In this document: piece after piece, positions 1 to 10,136 of the stretch
How positions within the stretch are numbered: position 1 is the first letter of the stretch
Layout: every line of letters begins with the position of its first letter
Assembly (NCBI GenBank): GCA_030770425.1
Contig: JASJFT010000106.1
Span: 89,364 to 153,363 of the forward strand
DNA length: 64,000 nucleotides
DNA from: Darksidea phi
Lineage: Eukaryota > Ascomycota > Dothideomycetes > Pleosporales > Lentitheciaceae
Direction of reading: 5' to 3'
Program-made: the position numbers and the translations under genes
Notes under the pieces: generated by a model
Database searches by the model: none
What the model saw: the letters and a program-made list of their open reading frames with translations, nothing else
What the model was told of the DNA's origin: nothing

Positions 1-298
1 GGTATCTAGCTTGAAGACGCGATTGAAGCGTTGCGGGCGAGTTTGCAGAGTCGCGTATTCCTGGGAAGGTTGAACTCCGTCTTGTAGAAACTTTCTACTC
101 GCAATGGGATGCAGTCGGATCTTCTTAAAGAATTTGGCCCGAGTCGCCAGTACGTCGCGCAATGCCTCTTTTCAGCAGTACGCCGCGTATAGCCTATCTT
201 CGACATTACGCCGCGCAATACCTTCTTTCGACAGCGATTGGTCTTCTTGGAAAGAGTAAAATTCTTCCTACTGGGTAATAGTCTAAGGTTGGTGGTAT
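1..298. other. Window start, no gene recognised
   Basis: One open frame runs through this stretch on the minus strand, but its arginine- and serine-rich translation resembles no family I know and has no start or splice context. I see no terminal repeats. It is probably intergenic or old repeat DNA. Confidence 0.4.
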
Positions 299-662
299 GC
301 ATATCAAAGCTGACCGTTTTTCGGAGTTCGAAGGGCGTCTCGTGCGATAAAACGTCAGATCACCTTCTACTTCCGTTTACCCCGCTTTTCCCCGCTCGCA
401 TTATCTCTTGATCTAACCTCTTAATTCTAACTAGATGTTTATCTCAGCACAAGGTTATTAATAGTATAGAGAGTTCATGTTACAAAGGTGATATGGATAT
501 TAAAGCTGGCCGCTTTTTGAGTCCAAGGTGCGTCTCGTGTGATAAAACGTCGGGTCACCTTCTATTTGCGTTCACTTCGCTTTTCCTTGCTCGCATTATC
601 TCTGGATCTAACCCCTTGTTTTGCAACCATGTTTGTCTCATCTCAAGATTGTTGATAGTACA
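299..662. repeat. Diverged tandem duplication upstream of the UstYa-like gene
   Basis: About 170 bases starting near 299 are repeated in the same orientation starting near 491. Shared landmarks are AAAGCTG, GGCGTCTCGTG or TGCGTCTCGTG, GATAAAACGTC, TCACCTTCTA, CGCTTTTCC and GCTCGCATTATCTCT. The copies have diverged by scattered substitutions. A short third echo, ACGTCAGATCACCTT, lies near 669. The second copy ends about 75 bases before the start codon at 739, so the duplication occupies the presumed promoter and 5' leader. Confidence 0.7.
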
Positions 663-738
663 CAGCCTGAACGTCAGATCACCTTTTTACTCTGCTGCAA
701 CAGTGAGAGCATCTTTTCCCCAACTCTCAACCATCAAA

Positions 739-1626
739 ATGGATGTGTCAGATAAAAGTCCTGAGAAGTCGACCCCAGATGGAGATTTTCTTGACGCCGA
801 GTCATATTACGCAGAACCTGACGATTCCGAGGGCCTCCTCAGTAAAACGCGAAAGTCGTGGAAGTCAAACCCGTCTAAGCCTTACATAGCGGTGGCATTC
901 TGTCTTGTAATCATAGCCATCCAGACAGTACTCCTCGCTCAGGCATACGAACAATTGCGCCAGTACACCACTTCGCCCAGTACGTCTCCCGCTAACGTAT
1001 ACCATATGGAGAGTTGACAATATCTGAAGATGGATTGAGCTTGAGGCGCACAGAGAGGCGCACCGTATATGAGCCTTCGAAGTACACATCCCACAACGAA
1101 ACCGAAGCAGACGATGCGTGGGGATCGATTTTGGCTGGCCACGGTGTTGTTGCTATAAGTCCCGACTACGTAACCCAACATCATATGCCAGATTCAGTGG
1201 AGCTTCCAGATAAGACCGGCAATAGGATGTATGTCATTGAAGCCTACCATGCGATACACTGTACTGTTCGTTCCCCCATACTCAAAAATATCCGGCATCT
1301 CTAACATGGTCAAGGCGACTCTCCGCACACACTATATGGCACTGGACCGCGGTATACCTGGGAATTGGTCGCGCCCACATGATACGCACTGCTTCGATGC
1401 GCTTCGTCAATATATAATGTGCAACATCGATGACACCCTACTGTACACCACCGGTCACAGAGAATCTGGTACGGGCCAGTCGAAGCAGTGCCACGATTGG
1501 GACGCGCTGAGAGATTGGGCGGAGGAGCGTTCGGCGAGTTATTTCGACGTCGAGCCTGGCCTCGGGATCTCACACCTGCGCAATTATCACGCTGGGGACG
1601 GGTTGCCTGTTGGAGCCTTGAGCTAG
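739..1626 (+). CDS. UstYa-like (DUF3328) membrane-anchored oxidase
   Basis: Three exons, 739-979, 1030-1265 and 1315-1626, join in phase to give 262 residues. Intron 1 has donor GTACGT and branch GCTAAC; intron 2 has donor GTTCGT and branch CTAAC. An acidic N-terminus is followed by one membrane helix (about residues 50-70), then the ectodomain. Two HxxHC motifs, HAIHC (154-158) and HDTHC (181-185), are the family hallmark. Known UstYa-family proteins act in fungal peptide and RiPP biosynthesis (ustiloxin, cyclochlorotine), where they catalyse oxidative cyclisation or hydroxylation. The substrate here is unknown because no core gene is adjacent. The start at 739 follows a CAAA context and opens the acidic tail; the same frame is open upstream, but that part overlaps the tandem repeat and is probably leader. 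Confidence 0.88.
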
Positions 1627-1718
1627 GTCACGGTCCATAGCGCTTGACGTAATTCCAGATATGATGTAGAAGGACCGATGAACGGGTCTTAATGACGTAA
1701 CATAACAAGAATATAGCG

Positions 1719-1790
1719 ATAGTTTCAACAACCTTCTTACGTTTCAAGGTATTCGGAATAAAATATCTTTTTATATTACCTTTTTCTGAA
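1719..1790 (+). repeat. LTR-type repeat fragment
   Basis: The words TTTCAACAACCTTCTTACG, CAAGGTATTCGG and ATTACCTTTTT match the 3' part of the LTR-like repeats at 39785 and 59595. Only about 70 bases remain, and the copy is TA-enriched as expected for an old mutated element. Confidence 0.55.
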
Positions 1791-1982
1791 CGATCATCAC
1801 TACGGTTCCTTACAGCCTGATATTAGTGTGGGAGGCGCGCGAGTCCGGCTCTTCCAGCGATAAGGGTGCGGTCTAGTTGCGCTATGGAACCGCGACTCTC
1901 TCGTCCTGCGGATTGGGATACGGGGCCCATTTGACATCCGTGTCGGACCATTTTTGCTTCTTTACTACCCATCCAAGATAGT

Positions 1983-2507
1983 GTGACTAAAATCTATCTG
2001 TCTCGAAGGATCGTAGAATCATTTCGTGGACAGTTCCGTTTCACTAGTGCCGGCGCCTGGATACATCGTGTACAATGGCCAGTAGCCCTTGCGATAACGG
2101 CTACTAGTGTTTCTATAGCGTTAGTCGCGAAATTCACCCAGCGCGGACTGGCCGACACGCTGGGATTAGAAATAACGTGCTATCCTGAGCCGGTATCGGA
2201 GTATGAGTGCAATGCGTCTTCGCGCACAATTTCATTACACCAGCGTTTCTCGAAGAGCAGAAGCACCGAATTAGGGCTCACTAAGCGCCTTGAAGGCAAC
2301 ATTGGAGATCTAAGTGACCTAGAGTAGACTGGAAAGTCCCCGTACGCCGAGGCCATCGCACCTGAAATTGTTGCGGCGGTTGCCGAAGGGGACTTTGCTG
2401 TCATGGACGGACGCCTTGAGCCGCAGCTGCATCTGGGATACGCTGCTGGTGATGGTAATGACCTTCATCTTCCCGTTTTTCAGAGCGGATTGGGTGAAGC
2501 AGTGTAA
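1983..2507 (+). pseudogene. Decayed gene of unknown function with an in-frame TAG
   Basis: One reading frame stays open from 1983 to 2507 except for a TAG at 2325-2327. Translation on both sides looks protein-like: a hydrophobic segment (PVALAITATSVSIALVA) and, after the stop, APEIVAAVAEGDFAVMDGRL and GYAAGDGNDLHLPVF. A CAG-to-TAG transition would explain the stop and fits RIP-type damage. No intron with sensible splice sites spans it. There is no clear ATG, so the 5' end is missing or lies in another exon. I do not recognise the family. Confidence 0.45.
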
Positions 2508-3047
2508 GGGTGATGCGCTTCGTCAGGATCAAGCAGCGGAGACATATAACAAGCAAATACCTAACGCCAGCCTAACACACGATATCTCTGAAGCCAAAGG
2601 ATGTGCAGTACGTAGCAGGGTCTAACTTCACGCTTCCCTGTTGGCGATCGGTGAAAGCTGTTCCTCAAACTGTCTGAACGGGCAGAGCTTTCATTTTGAC
2701 TAGCCCGCTCCGCTCGTATGTCCGTCAGCCATGCAACATGCACTACCCTCTACCAATAATTTAGTATATACAATTTATTGCATTTGATGACTCAAAACAA
2801 ATCGTAGGCCTTGCACGTATTCATCACTGGCGTAAGCATCGAAGCAGAGCGACCCGGTTGGTCATGTGGAATGCATTGTCGCACGATAGTAGAGAAGCTC
2901 GTGAACATGCCCTACAACATATCTGATGTTTCTAATCAAGGGCGTCTTGAATTTGTGGAACGGAAATCTAGAAGCCTCTTGTCAAGGTCGACGGAAAATT
3001 GCAAATGAGATGAATAAGCGCACTAATGGCGTCATCTAACATTCCTC
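2508..3047. other. Intergenic, no gene supported
   Basis: Only short frames on both strands, without recognisable domains or splice-joined partners. The stretch ends at the TA target site of the MITE that follows. Confidence 0.4.
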
Positions 3048-3049
3048 TA

Positions 3050-3472
3050 ACGTGTTCCATCACTCAGTGACTCACACCAGTTAGTGACTCACCCCAAGAA
3101 CCACCAAAAATCGGAAAAATGGCCCCTGCAATATCAACAACGGCTTAATAATAAATTCTAAAACTATATATTTAAGCTTTAATACCTATTTAAAGCCTCT
3201 AATTTAAGTCTTAGAGTAGTTGGCCTAGCTATTAGTAAGATATCGTGTTTTGGCCCCTAATTTCAAGCCAAATTGCTCTATCTCAAGAACTACTTAATAA
3301 AATACTTCTAGAGTCTAAGAGTAGTTATAAAGTAGATATAAAAACCTAAATATATAGTTTTAGAATTTATTATTAAGCCGTTGTTGAAATTGCAGGGGCC
3401 ATTTTTCCGATTTTTGGTGGTTTTTGGGGTGAGTCACTAACTGGTGTGAGTCACTGAGTGATGGAACAACGT
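3050..3472. mobile_element. TA-flanked MITE with about 125-bp terminal inverted repeats
   Basis: The left arm begins ACGTGTTCCATCACTCAGTG; the right arm, reverse complemented, begins ACGTTGTTCCATCACTCAGT. The arms stay nearly identical for about 125 bases (shared words GACTCACACCAGTTAGTGAC, CAAAAATCGGAAAAATGGCC, CAACGGCTTAATAATAAATT). The loop is TA-rich and non-coding. TA dinucleotides at 3048-3049 and 3473-3474 fit a TA duplication, typical of Tc1/mariner-type elements. The long arms make it a near-complete foldback with no transposase. It ends about 110 bases before the start of the PLP enzyme gene and may lie in its promoter. Confidence 0.85.
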
Positions 3473-3580
3473 TAATACTATCAACGGCCAGCGAATATAA
3501 GATATACGCGTCATGTTTGCCATGCATCTCCAAAAATCTTTGAAAGCCCTGCAGTAACACCGGTAGTAAGCATAGTTGCA

Positions 3581-4790
3581 ATGGCTAACTCCAAGGTATG
3601 GCTTCCCAAGCCGTTTGCCGACATCTCGCGGGTTCCTCTGATGTATCCGCATCCAACGCCAATCGAACCGTTGCGCAACCTCACTCGCCATCTAGTGACA
3701 TCCAAAGATGAGGGTGGAAAAGGTGGACCTACATTCTGGATCAAACATGAGGATACGAACAGCCCGCTCGCATATGGCGGTAACAAGGTGCGGAAATTGG
3801 AGTACGTGATTGCGGACGCACTAGACAAGGGCGCGACACACCTTGTCACTGTTGGCGGTTTGCAGAGCAACAGCCAAAGGCAGGTAGCTGCGGTTGGGAA
3901 CCGTAACGGTCTAAAAGTGAGTGAGCACAACGGATTGCCGACCTCCATGATCCTAGCTGACGAGGATGCAGACCATACTCACACCTGATCCCACTATTGG
4001 GAACCCTTCATCCAGCGACCGCCATGCCTACGAGAATGCAGGAAATGTGCAGATCAACTCAATTCTTGGGGCTTCATGGCTGCCATCAACACCTGCTGAT
4101 AGCGAACATGCCAAATCTAACAATGAGCTTGCATACGAGGTAGCAGCTCATCGTGAGATGGCACGTCTTGAGGCAGCTGGAAGTAAACCTTATTTCATCC
4201 CATCAGGCGCTTCGCTACACCCCCTGGGCGGACTGGGGTTTGCGCGTTGGGCGTTCGAACTTGAGCAGCAAGAGTTAGAAATGGGTGTGAGATGGGATGT
4301 GGTGATTGTGAGTTGTGCGAGTGGAAGCACACTGGGCGGGATGGTGGCGGGATTCAAACTCATTGAGAAGGGAAAAGCGCTAGCTGGAGGGGATATCAAC
4401 GCCAACGGCGGGCGCAAAAAGCCGAGGAGGCTCATCGGCATCCAAGCAACCACAGTTGACCTGAACGAAATAGAAGGCTTGGTCCTCAAGTCTGCGAAAA
4501 ACGCGATGAAGTTGATAGGATTGGAAGATGAAGACATCACAAGTGACGCCTTCGAGATCATCGGAAGGTTCAACGGAGGTGCTTACGGGAAGCTAGATGA
4601 GAAAACGTGGGAAGGGATCAAGCTCATGGCGGAGACGGAGGGAATCCTGACTGACCCAGTTTACACGGGTAAAGCTATCACCGGGCTTATTACGCTGGCA
4701 AAGGAAGGCGCTTTAGATGAGTCGGAGAACGTACTATTCGTACACACAGGAGGAACAGTAGCTTTAGGGGCTTATCCTTCCATGCGGTGA
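3581..4790 (+). CDS. PLP enzyme, ACC deaminase/D-cysteine desulfhydrase family
   Basis: Two exons, 3581-3916 and 3972-4790, joined by a 55-nt intron (GTGAGT donor, GCTGAC branch, CAG acceptor), give 384 residues. It is a fold-type II PLP enzyme. GGNKVRKLEY holds the probable PLP lysine (K69), followed by GGLQSN, PSGAS, the phosphate-binding SCASGST, and C-terminal DPVYTGKA and HTGG. True ACC deaminases carry Glu after the DPVY tyrosine and Leu in the HLGG motif; this protein has Thr at both places. From published work comparing bacterial ACC deaminase with plant D-cysteine desulfhydrase, that pairing points to D-cysteine desulfhydrase (D-cysteine to pyruvate, H2S and ammonia). A permissive D-amino-acid lyase is the alternative. 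No targeting signal is visible. Confidence 0.88.
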
Positions 4791-4836
4791 TTCGAGGAGT
4801 CGCAATCGTTGCTAATCAAATCAAGACAGAAAATCG

Positions 4837-5323
4837 GGGAGTTGTTAACGAATCCCCCAATAACTCGTTATTTGACCCCCCAATAAGCCTATGGGACCGG
4901 TGTCGCATCAACGTAATATAGAAATCTGTATCGTCGGAGAGTATTATTACGGTATCCAACAGCGCGAGAAGTGAGCTTAGCCATCCTCGTAATCCCAAGT
5001 GACATACGAGGGCGCTGGTGGCCAATCTATGCCCTAATTAGGCTAGTAGATTTCCCCTTTAGGATAATTGTATAGGCCCTACGACGGCTGTAAACTGCAG
5101 ATATGGATGACTCAGTACTAATAAAATGAGCCGCTGGTATTAGTACAGCTCTGGTACCAAAAAACGCGCTGTTCCTAGAGCCAAGGTGTTTCTAGAGCCA
5201 AGGAGACTACTACGGGTTAATGCACCGCCAGAGCTTTACCGAGAGAGCCATCCCCGAATAGGCTTAGGAAGTCTTATTAGGGGGTCAAATAACTAGTTAT
5301 TGGGGGGTTCCGTTAACAACTGC
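4837..5323. mobile_element. MULE-like MITE with 10-bp target duplication
   Basis: Left end GGGAGTTGTTAACGAATCCC and right end, reverse complemented, GGCAGTTGTTAACGGAACCC start inverted repeats of about 50 bp that continue through CCAATAACT and GTTATTTGACCCCC. The ten bases CAGAAAATCG sit directly outside both ends (4827-4836 and 5324-5333). A perfect 10-bp target duplication with a GG start is the pattern of Mutator-like elements. The interior has no transposase frame, so this is a non-autonomous 487-bp element. It inserted about 40 bases after the stop codon of the PLP enzyme gene. Confidence 0.85.
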
Positions 5324-5333
5324 CAGAAAATCG

Positions 5334-5932
5334 CTCCCGATATTTAATATTTATGGTGAGTCGCTATTAAGCTTTAAAATACTACCGGCTCCCCACTAAG
5401 CGGAATTCCAGAACGCGTTACGCAAACCCTCTATTGCCCCACTATGCAGTATTTTCGCTGCATGCTCTAACGTGCAGCTGTAAGCCACACTCTTTGGACC
5501 GGCTCGAGCGGTCCCAAGTCCCGGTTTGATCGGTCGATCCGTCAGGGTGCCAGTCAAAAGTGCTCGCAGTCGGCGACCAGCCACCAGCGCACGCGCGATT
5601 TTATTTACGTTAATGTGGAGTACCAGCTCAAATACAAAGTAAACGGGATTCAGCGTTCGAGCTGACATGGAGTGCAGAAACGGTAACTCGCCGCGCTGTT
5701 GTGCCCGCCCAAGAGCAAAATACACGCTTTTCATTACCGACATGCTCGCTAAATGTCTTGGTCAAGCTGCACGAGCACTTAACATACCTGGCGCATTTTA
5801 TACCCGAAGTTTTGTAACCAAGGCGGCCCCCAAGCGCTTCGCACCGACGTACTCTGCCTGCCCTGCCCCCCAGTGCTTAGGGTCAGGTATCTCACGCTGT
5901 TTTGACATCCATCCTAGAATTATCACTCTTAC
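5334..5932. other. Intergenic, upstream of the 1210-residue gene
   Basis: Two overlapping short frames occur on opposite strands (near 5400-5740 and 5670-5960), but neither has recognisable protein features. It presumably holds the promoter of the next gene. I see no convincing TATA or repeat. Confidence 0.4.
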
Positions 5933-8900
5933 ATGGCGGACAGCTTGGATCTGCTTGGAGTAGTTGGCACTTGGGTAGCCGCTGCCCTGGCTGTCATTGC
6001 GCTCGCTGGCGTCCTGCCAGTATACCTTCTCTATCGGCAGTCCAAAACCGAACGCTATGTGGCACTCAACAACGTGCACGATCCCCACAACGCCTACATC
6101 ACTCCAGGATACCGACTGTGGCCGGGAGCCCGGTTCTTTCGCACCTACAGGGTGCCCGAATTGCAAAGTCCACCGAACTGTGCGAAAATCACAGTTACAA
6201 GGCATTGCGAAGTGTTCAGTCAGAAAGAGGTCCGATCATGGACGGGTTGGCTGAATTTCGCAAACGTCCTGCGTGCCTACGGCGTCACAGCACCTTCCAA
6301 GGGCAAATTGGTATTCTCCCGCGAAGAGACCCTGCTTCCCGTTCATCGCGGCTGGTTGCTGCTGCTGGGAATTATTGACCGATATGCTACTGAGATCCAT
6401 CGGCCTGACAAGGGTCTATTCGAGGAGGAATCAGAAGAGCTCGAGATGGATAATTTCGGGGACGGAGCAGTCTTCGGGCTCAGCGGAATTCTTGAACGTC
6501 TTCCGCCTTCTTCAGCGAGGAGTGATGCTGAGTCCGGTCCTGGGCTGGTTGATAGAGTGGTCTTTCGGATACACCCGCCAGAGCACATGGTCAAGATTCC
6601 CAGATCCTTTCCGGAAGAAAAATTATCCGTGCAAACACTAATCGCTTTGTACCTCGGCTATCTACCAAAAGCTAACGGGGAATATTATGATCTTCAAATG
6701 CCAGACGATCTAGTTAGGAGATTTGTTTCAGTACACCGCAGGTCCTCAAGTGACGATGACTCACACAAAATCTGGACGTGGGAGCAAACGGGAAGTGACG
6801 GTTTGCCTCCTCACCAAAGAAGGCTGGTAAAGGAACTTGCCATTGAGATTCCTTGCATACAAAAGATGAAGGAAATTCCTGCTTCAGACCAAGCGGCATT
6901 CGACCGGCTGAATAGAAGTGACAGGCCCACAGCGGAGAGCTACCTTCGTATTTCGGAAAAAGGGCGGGGGGTCTGGATTGCTCGATCCAGTCTCCACATT
7001 CTCATGTTCGCCGTGTTGCAGCTAAAGACCAGTCGTCAGTCGGCCCTTTTTGCAATGACTTCGCAAACCAACAATATATTGCGTCACCTGTTTTGTGCCG
7101 CGGATTTGATGGCAACTCTTGAGAAGGCCCAAAAGGTTGTTGAGCAATTCCATTTCAAGCAGGAGGAGAGGCAGACTTTGGAAGGTGCCATCCTCAAACT
7201 AAGGGAGCAGCTCAAGCAAAGAGAGCAGCTCAAACGAAGGGAGCATGGACCGGAGGATAAGCCTGAGATATATTGGAGCCGTACATGGATGGCCTGCTGT
7301 GTCGCTCTGGACAACGAGTTGCACAACATTTGCCAGACAAACCAACTCGGGTCCCGAGCCATCAGCATTCTATACATGCAAGAGGATGACTTTCGTGCAC
7401 TTTGCAAGAACTATGATTCTGAAAGTGCCGACACACTAGAAAGGCATTTCATTTTGGACCGGTCTTTAAACCTGGTTCGCGCACCAGCAATTCACGAGGG
7501 GCCGGACAGATACATGGACTTTTACTTTGATTTTACCGCCGTATTCCCCGCGGGCGAGCTTGCCAATGTCTGGCCTTCTCCCATGGACTCCTACCCTCGA
7601 GATCTGTCATTTTCGGTAGCTATGATGGCATGTCTGCAGGCACACTTGAGGATGGCAATGTGGGACATGATGCTGCCGGCCGAGCCGCTTGCCGACTTCT
7701 ATGCCAAACTCAGTAGCCGTGTGCATATCGTACCCCAAGAGACGCCGCCGCACTCCGGCTTGGTGCCGATGCCGGTTCAGGGTGTTTCGCGCTTTCGTCC
7801 ACCGTCTCCTACACCGTCCCCCTCACCGCCTCCCCGATCGCCTCCCCGATCGCCTCCCCCACCGCATCCTGCTTACCTCCAACGGCCAGCCGGTGGACGT
7901 CCCACACGCTTACTCGAGCGCTCGTCTAAACATGAAGATTTAGTTAATCATCATCGGAGAGAATATTCAGATGGTCCGCCTTATCCAACTTCTCCTACTT
8001 ACCTCCAAATACCAGCCGGTGGACGTCCCGCACGCTTACTCGAGCGCTCGTCTAATCATGAAGATTTAGTTAATCATCATCGGAGAGAATATTCAGATGG
8101 TCCGCCTTATCCAACTTCTCCTACTTACCTCCAAATACCAGCCGGTGGACGTCCCGCACGCTTACTCGAGCGCTCGTCTAAACATGAAGATTTAGTTGAT
8201 CATCTTCGGAGGGAATATTCAGGTCGTCCGCCTCGTTCCGACACAGACACTGACTATTCATCATCGTCAGATTCCAGTGGATATCGACACCGTCGAGACC
8301 CCCCAATTCAGGAACGGGCACATTCCAATAATAACGTCGGTATTATTGAGATTGTATCGCCTTTGACAGGTCCCTGCGGTAAGAGTGAGATGAGCCTTGC
8401 AGACAGCGCGGAAGATGTCTACACGACAGCTCCAGAAGATTCAGACGGATCCTTGCCTATGCCCGGAGAGAGAAATTTGGAAATTGAGTGGGAACAGAGG
8501 CAGTCTCCCCAAAAGGTGCCAGAACATCCTAACCGGGCACGCCAGTTTAGCAACCCGAATTTATCGGAAGCCGTTAGCGACTGCTCTATTAAGATTGATG
8601 ACATTATGAGTAACCTGCTCAGTCTTGATGAGTCGGCCAGAACTAGAGTACTGCAGGGAGTGCAGAGGGCAGCAGACCGAGCCAAAGAAAAGGCGGGTCC
8701 GGGCAGAGCCGAAGCAACGGCTGGGCGGGCAACCGGAAAACTGCTCAGGCAGAGGTCCTTTGAGAGTTATGGAGAGGAATCGCCAGCCAGTGATAGGCGG
8801 CACTCACTTGAACGAGTCATCCAGTCGCTTGAAAGGAGCCCCGGACAGCCCGCAGAGCTAGACCCGGCGAACCCCAGGGACAGGTCGGTGGATAGCCTGG

Positions 8901-9614
8901 AGCGGTGGTTGGGGAGACCCAGACTGGAGAAAGCGGCTGAGCGGAGCCGCGGAGCGAGAGGCCGCGAGAGGTTCAATGAGCGAACAACGGAGCACGCCGC
9001 AGAGGGCGAGCGGGGGATCCCGCTCGAAGAACTGGCCAATAGTGGAAGAGTTGAGAGCATGTCACGTGAGGGGACGAATGAGAGAGCAAAAATAAGGGGT
9101 GGTCTCGGAGTTGCGGATGTCTCTAGGGAGAGGTCCAGGGCGGGAGCTATGAGGCAGGGATCCACTCCCGAGAACAGGTACAAGAAAGTGAAGATCCACA
9201 CCACTCCAACTGAAACTGTTACGAATGCACCGCAAACACGGTCTTCCTCCTCTGAAGCACCTACATCTCCGCCTAGCTCTTTCCCTACTCCAGAGCACTG
9301 GACAATGAAAGTTTTTGATGAGTCTTACCCAATATCTCCTTTATACGGACACGGTGAGCCGTAAGTTAGTCAGCCGCTAGGCTTCTTCGAGACTCTAACG
9401 TTGCCTTAGGACGGAATGCTTTGGGAGCAATGAGGGTTTCGCACTGGAAATGCTTCGCGAAGAAGGATTTATCGTAGTCCTTGAATTGTTCGTCTGCCCA
9501 ATTTTTATTAATTCTAATACGTTAACCGTTTTAGGGCCTGGGGACTCCGCAAGGATGCCTGTATTAGGCTGTACTGGCGACCAAAAGACCATCGCGCCAG
9601 AATCCTGTTCTTAG
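5933..9614 (+). CDS. Large membrane-anchored protein of unknown function with 42-residue repeats
   Basis: The first exon, 5933-9360, is followed by an intron 9361-9409 (GTAAGT donor, CTAAC branch, TTAG acceptor) and a second exon, 9410-9614, giving 1210 residues. Without that intron the frame stops at 9364. Residues about 8-35 form one membrane helix near the N-terminus. The first 640 residues are globular, including a WLNFANVLRAYGV stretch that I associate only loosely with uncharacterised fungal proteins, and a coiled-coil-like KLREQLKQREQLKRREH segment. Then come a proline/serine tract, three 42-residue tandem repeats (648-773), and a highly charged Arg/Glu-rich tail that is probably disordered. 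No catalytic motif was found. The coding strand is GC-normal and intact, so I consider it an expressed gene. Confidence 0.8.
7874..8251 (+). repeat. Three 126-bp tandem repeats inside the coding region
   Basis: Units at 7874-7999, 8000-8125 and 8126-8251 encode YLQ-x-PAGGRP-x-RLLERSS followed by HEDLV and RREYS. The first two are almost identical, and the third diverges at its end. The unit length is a multiple of three, so copy-number change would not break the frame. Confidence 0.93.
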
Positions 9615-9810
9615 CCGTTGAGAACAACCAAAGATACCAGTACTGCAAGCCCTTAACCGCCTTAATGTTTGTCCGGGTCGAATCGGCCATTCAGTTGCGC
9701 CGAATCAATCGCGACGGGACATTTGATCTATGGGCAAATATTCAGTTTGTTGTTTATGAGCGTAGGTAACTGCCAAGGGCTTGCCGACATTTACTTAACT
9801 AGACCTAGGT

Positions 9811-10136
9811 ATGGTGTTATTTTACTGTACCATTGTCGCAATGAAGAAGCAAGATTGGGTACACACCCCTCACATGATGGATGATTCCTTCCCCGGTGAG
9901 ATCTTGGAATATGCAGGGTAGGTAATACGGTACCTTCTCTATGCACTAGCTAACAGCTTAGTAGGGCCATCGAAGACCAGGGCTACCTTCATGCGCTTCG
10001 AATTTTCAGAGATAAGGATTCGGGAGGCGTGCGGTTCGAGGCTAGCGGTATGCTGCCATGCACTTGTCTTGGATGCCATGCTAAAATACTCGCAGCTCTC
10101 GACGGCCCGATGAGAAGGTGTCCAATCTGGACGTAA
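9811..10136 (+). CDS. Small RING-like zinc-ribbon protein or relic
   Basis: Exon 9811-9917 joins 9965-10136 across an intron with donor GTAGGT, branch GCTAAC and a TAGTAG double acceptor; either AG (9961 or 9964) keeps the frame, giving 92 or 93 residues. The C-terminal half reads GMLPCTCLGCHAKILAAL and then MRRCPIW. That resembles a RING domain (Cys pairs and a final CPIC-type motif), but the last CPIC has become CPIW and the chain stops right after. It could be a shortened RING E3, a truncated copy, or a degenerate gene. An internal ATG at 9841 is an alternative start. Confidence 0.45.

Noticed and set aside
7874..8251. Repeats with RR sites near a UstYa-like gene as a dikaritin-type RiPP precursor
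   Set aside because: The protein is 1210 residues with a membrane helix, not a short secreted precursor. The repeats lack a conserved short core between Kex2 sites.
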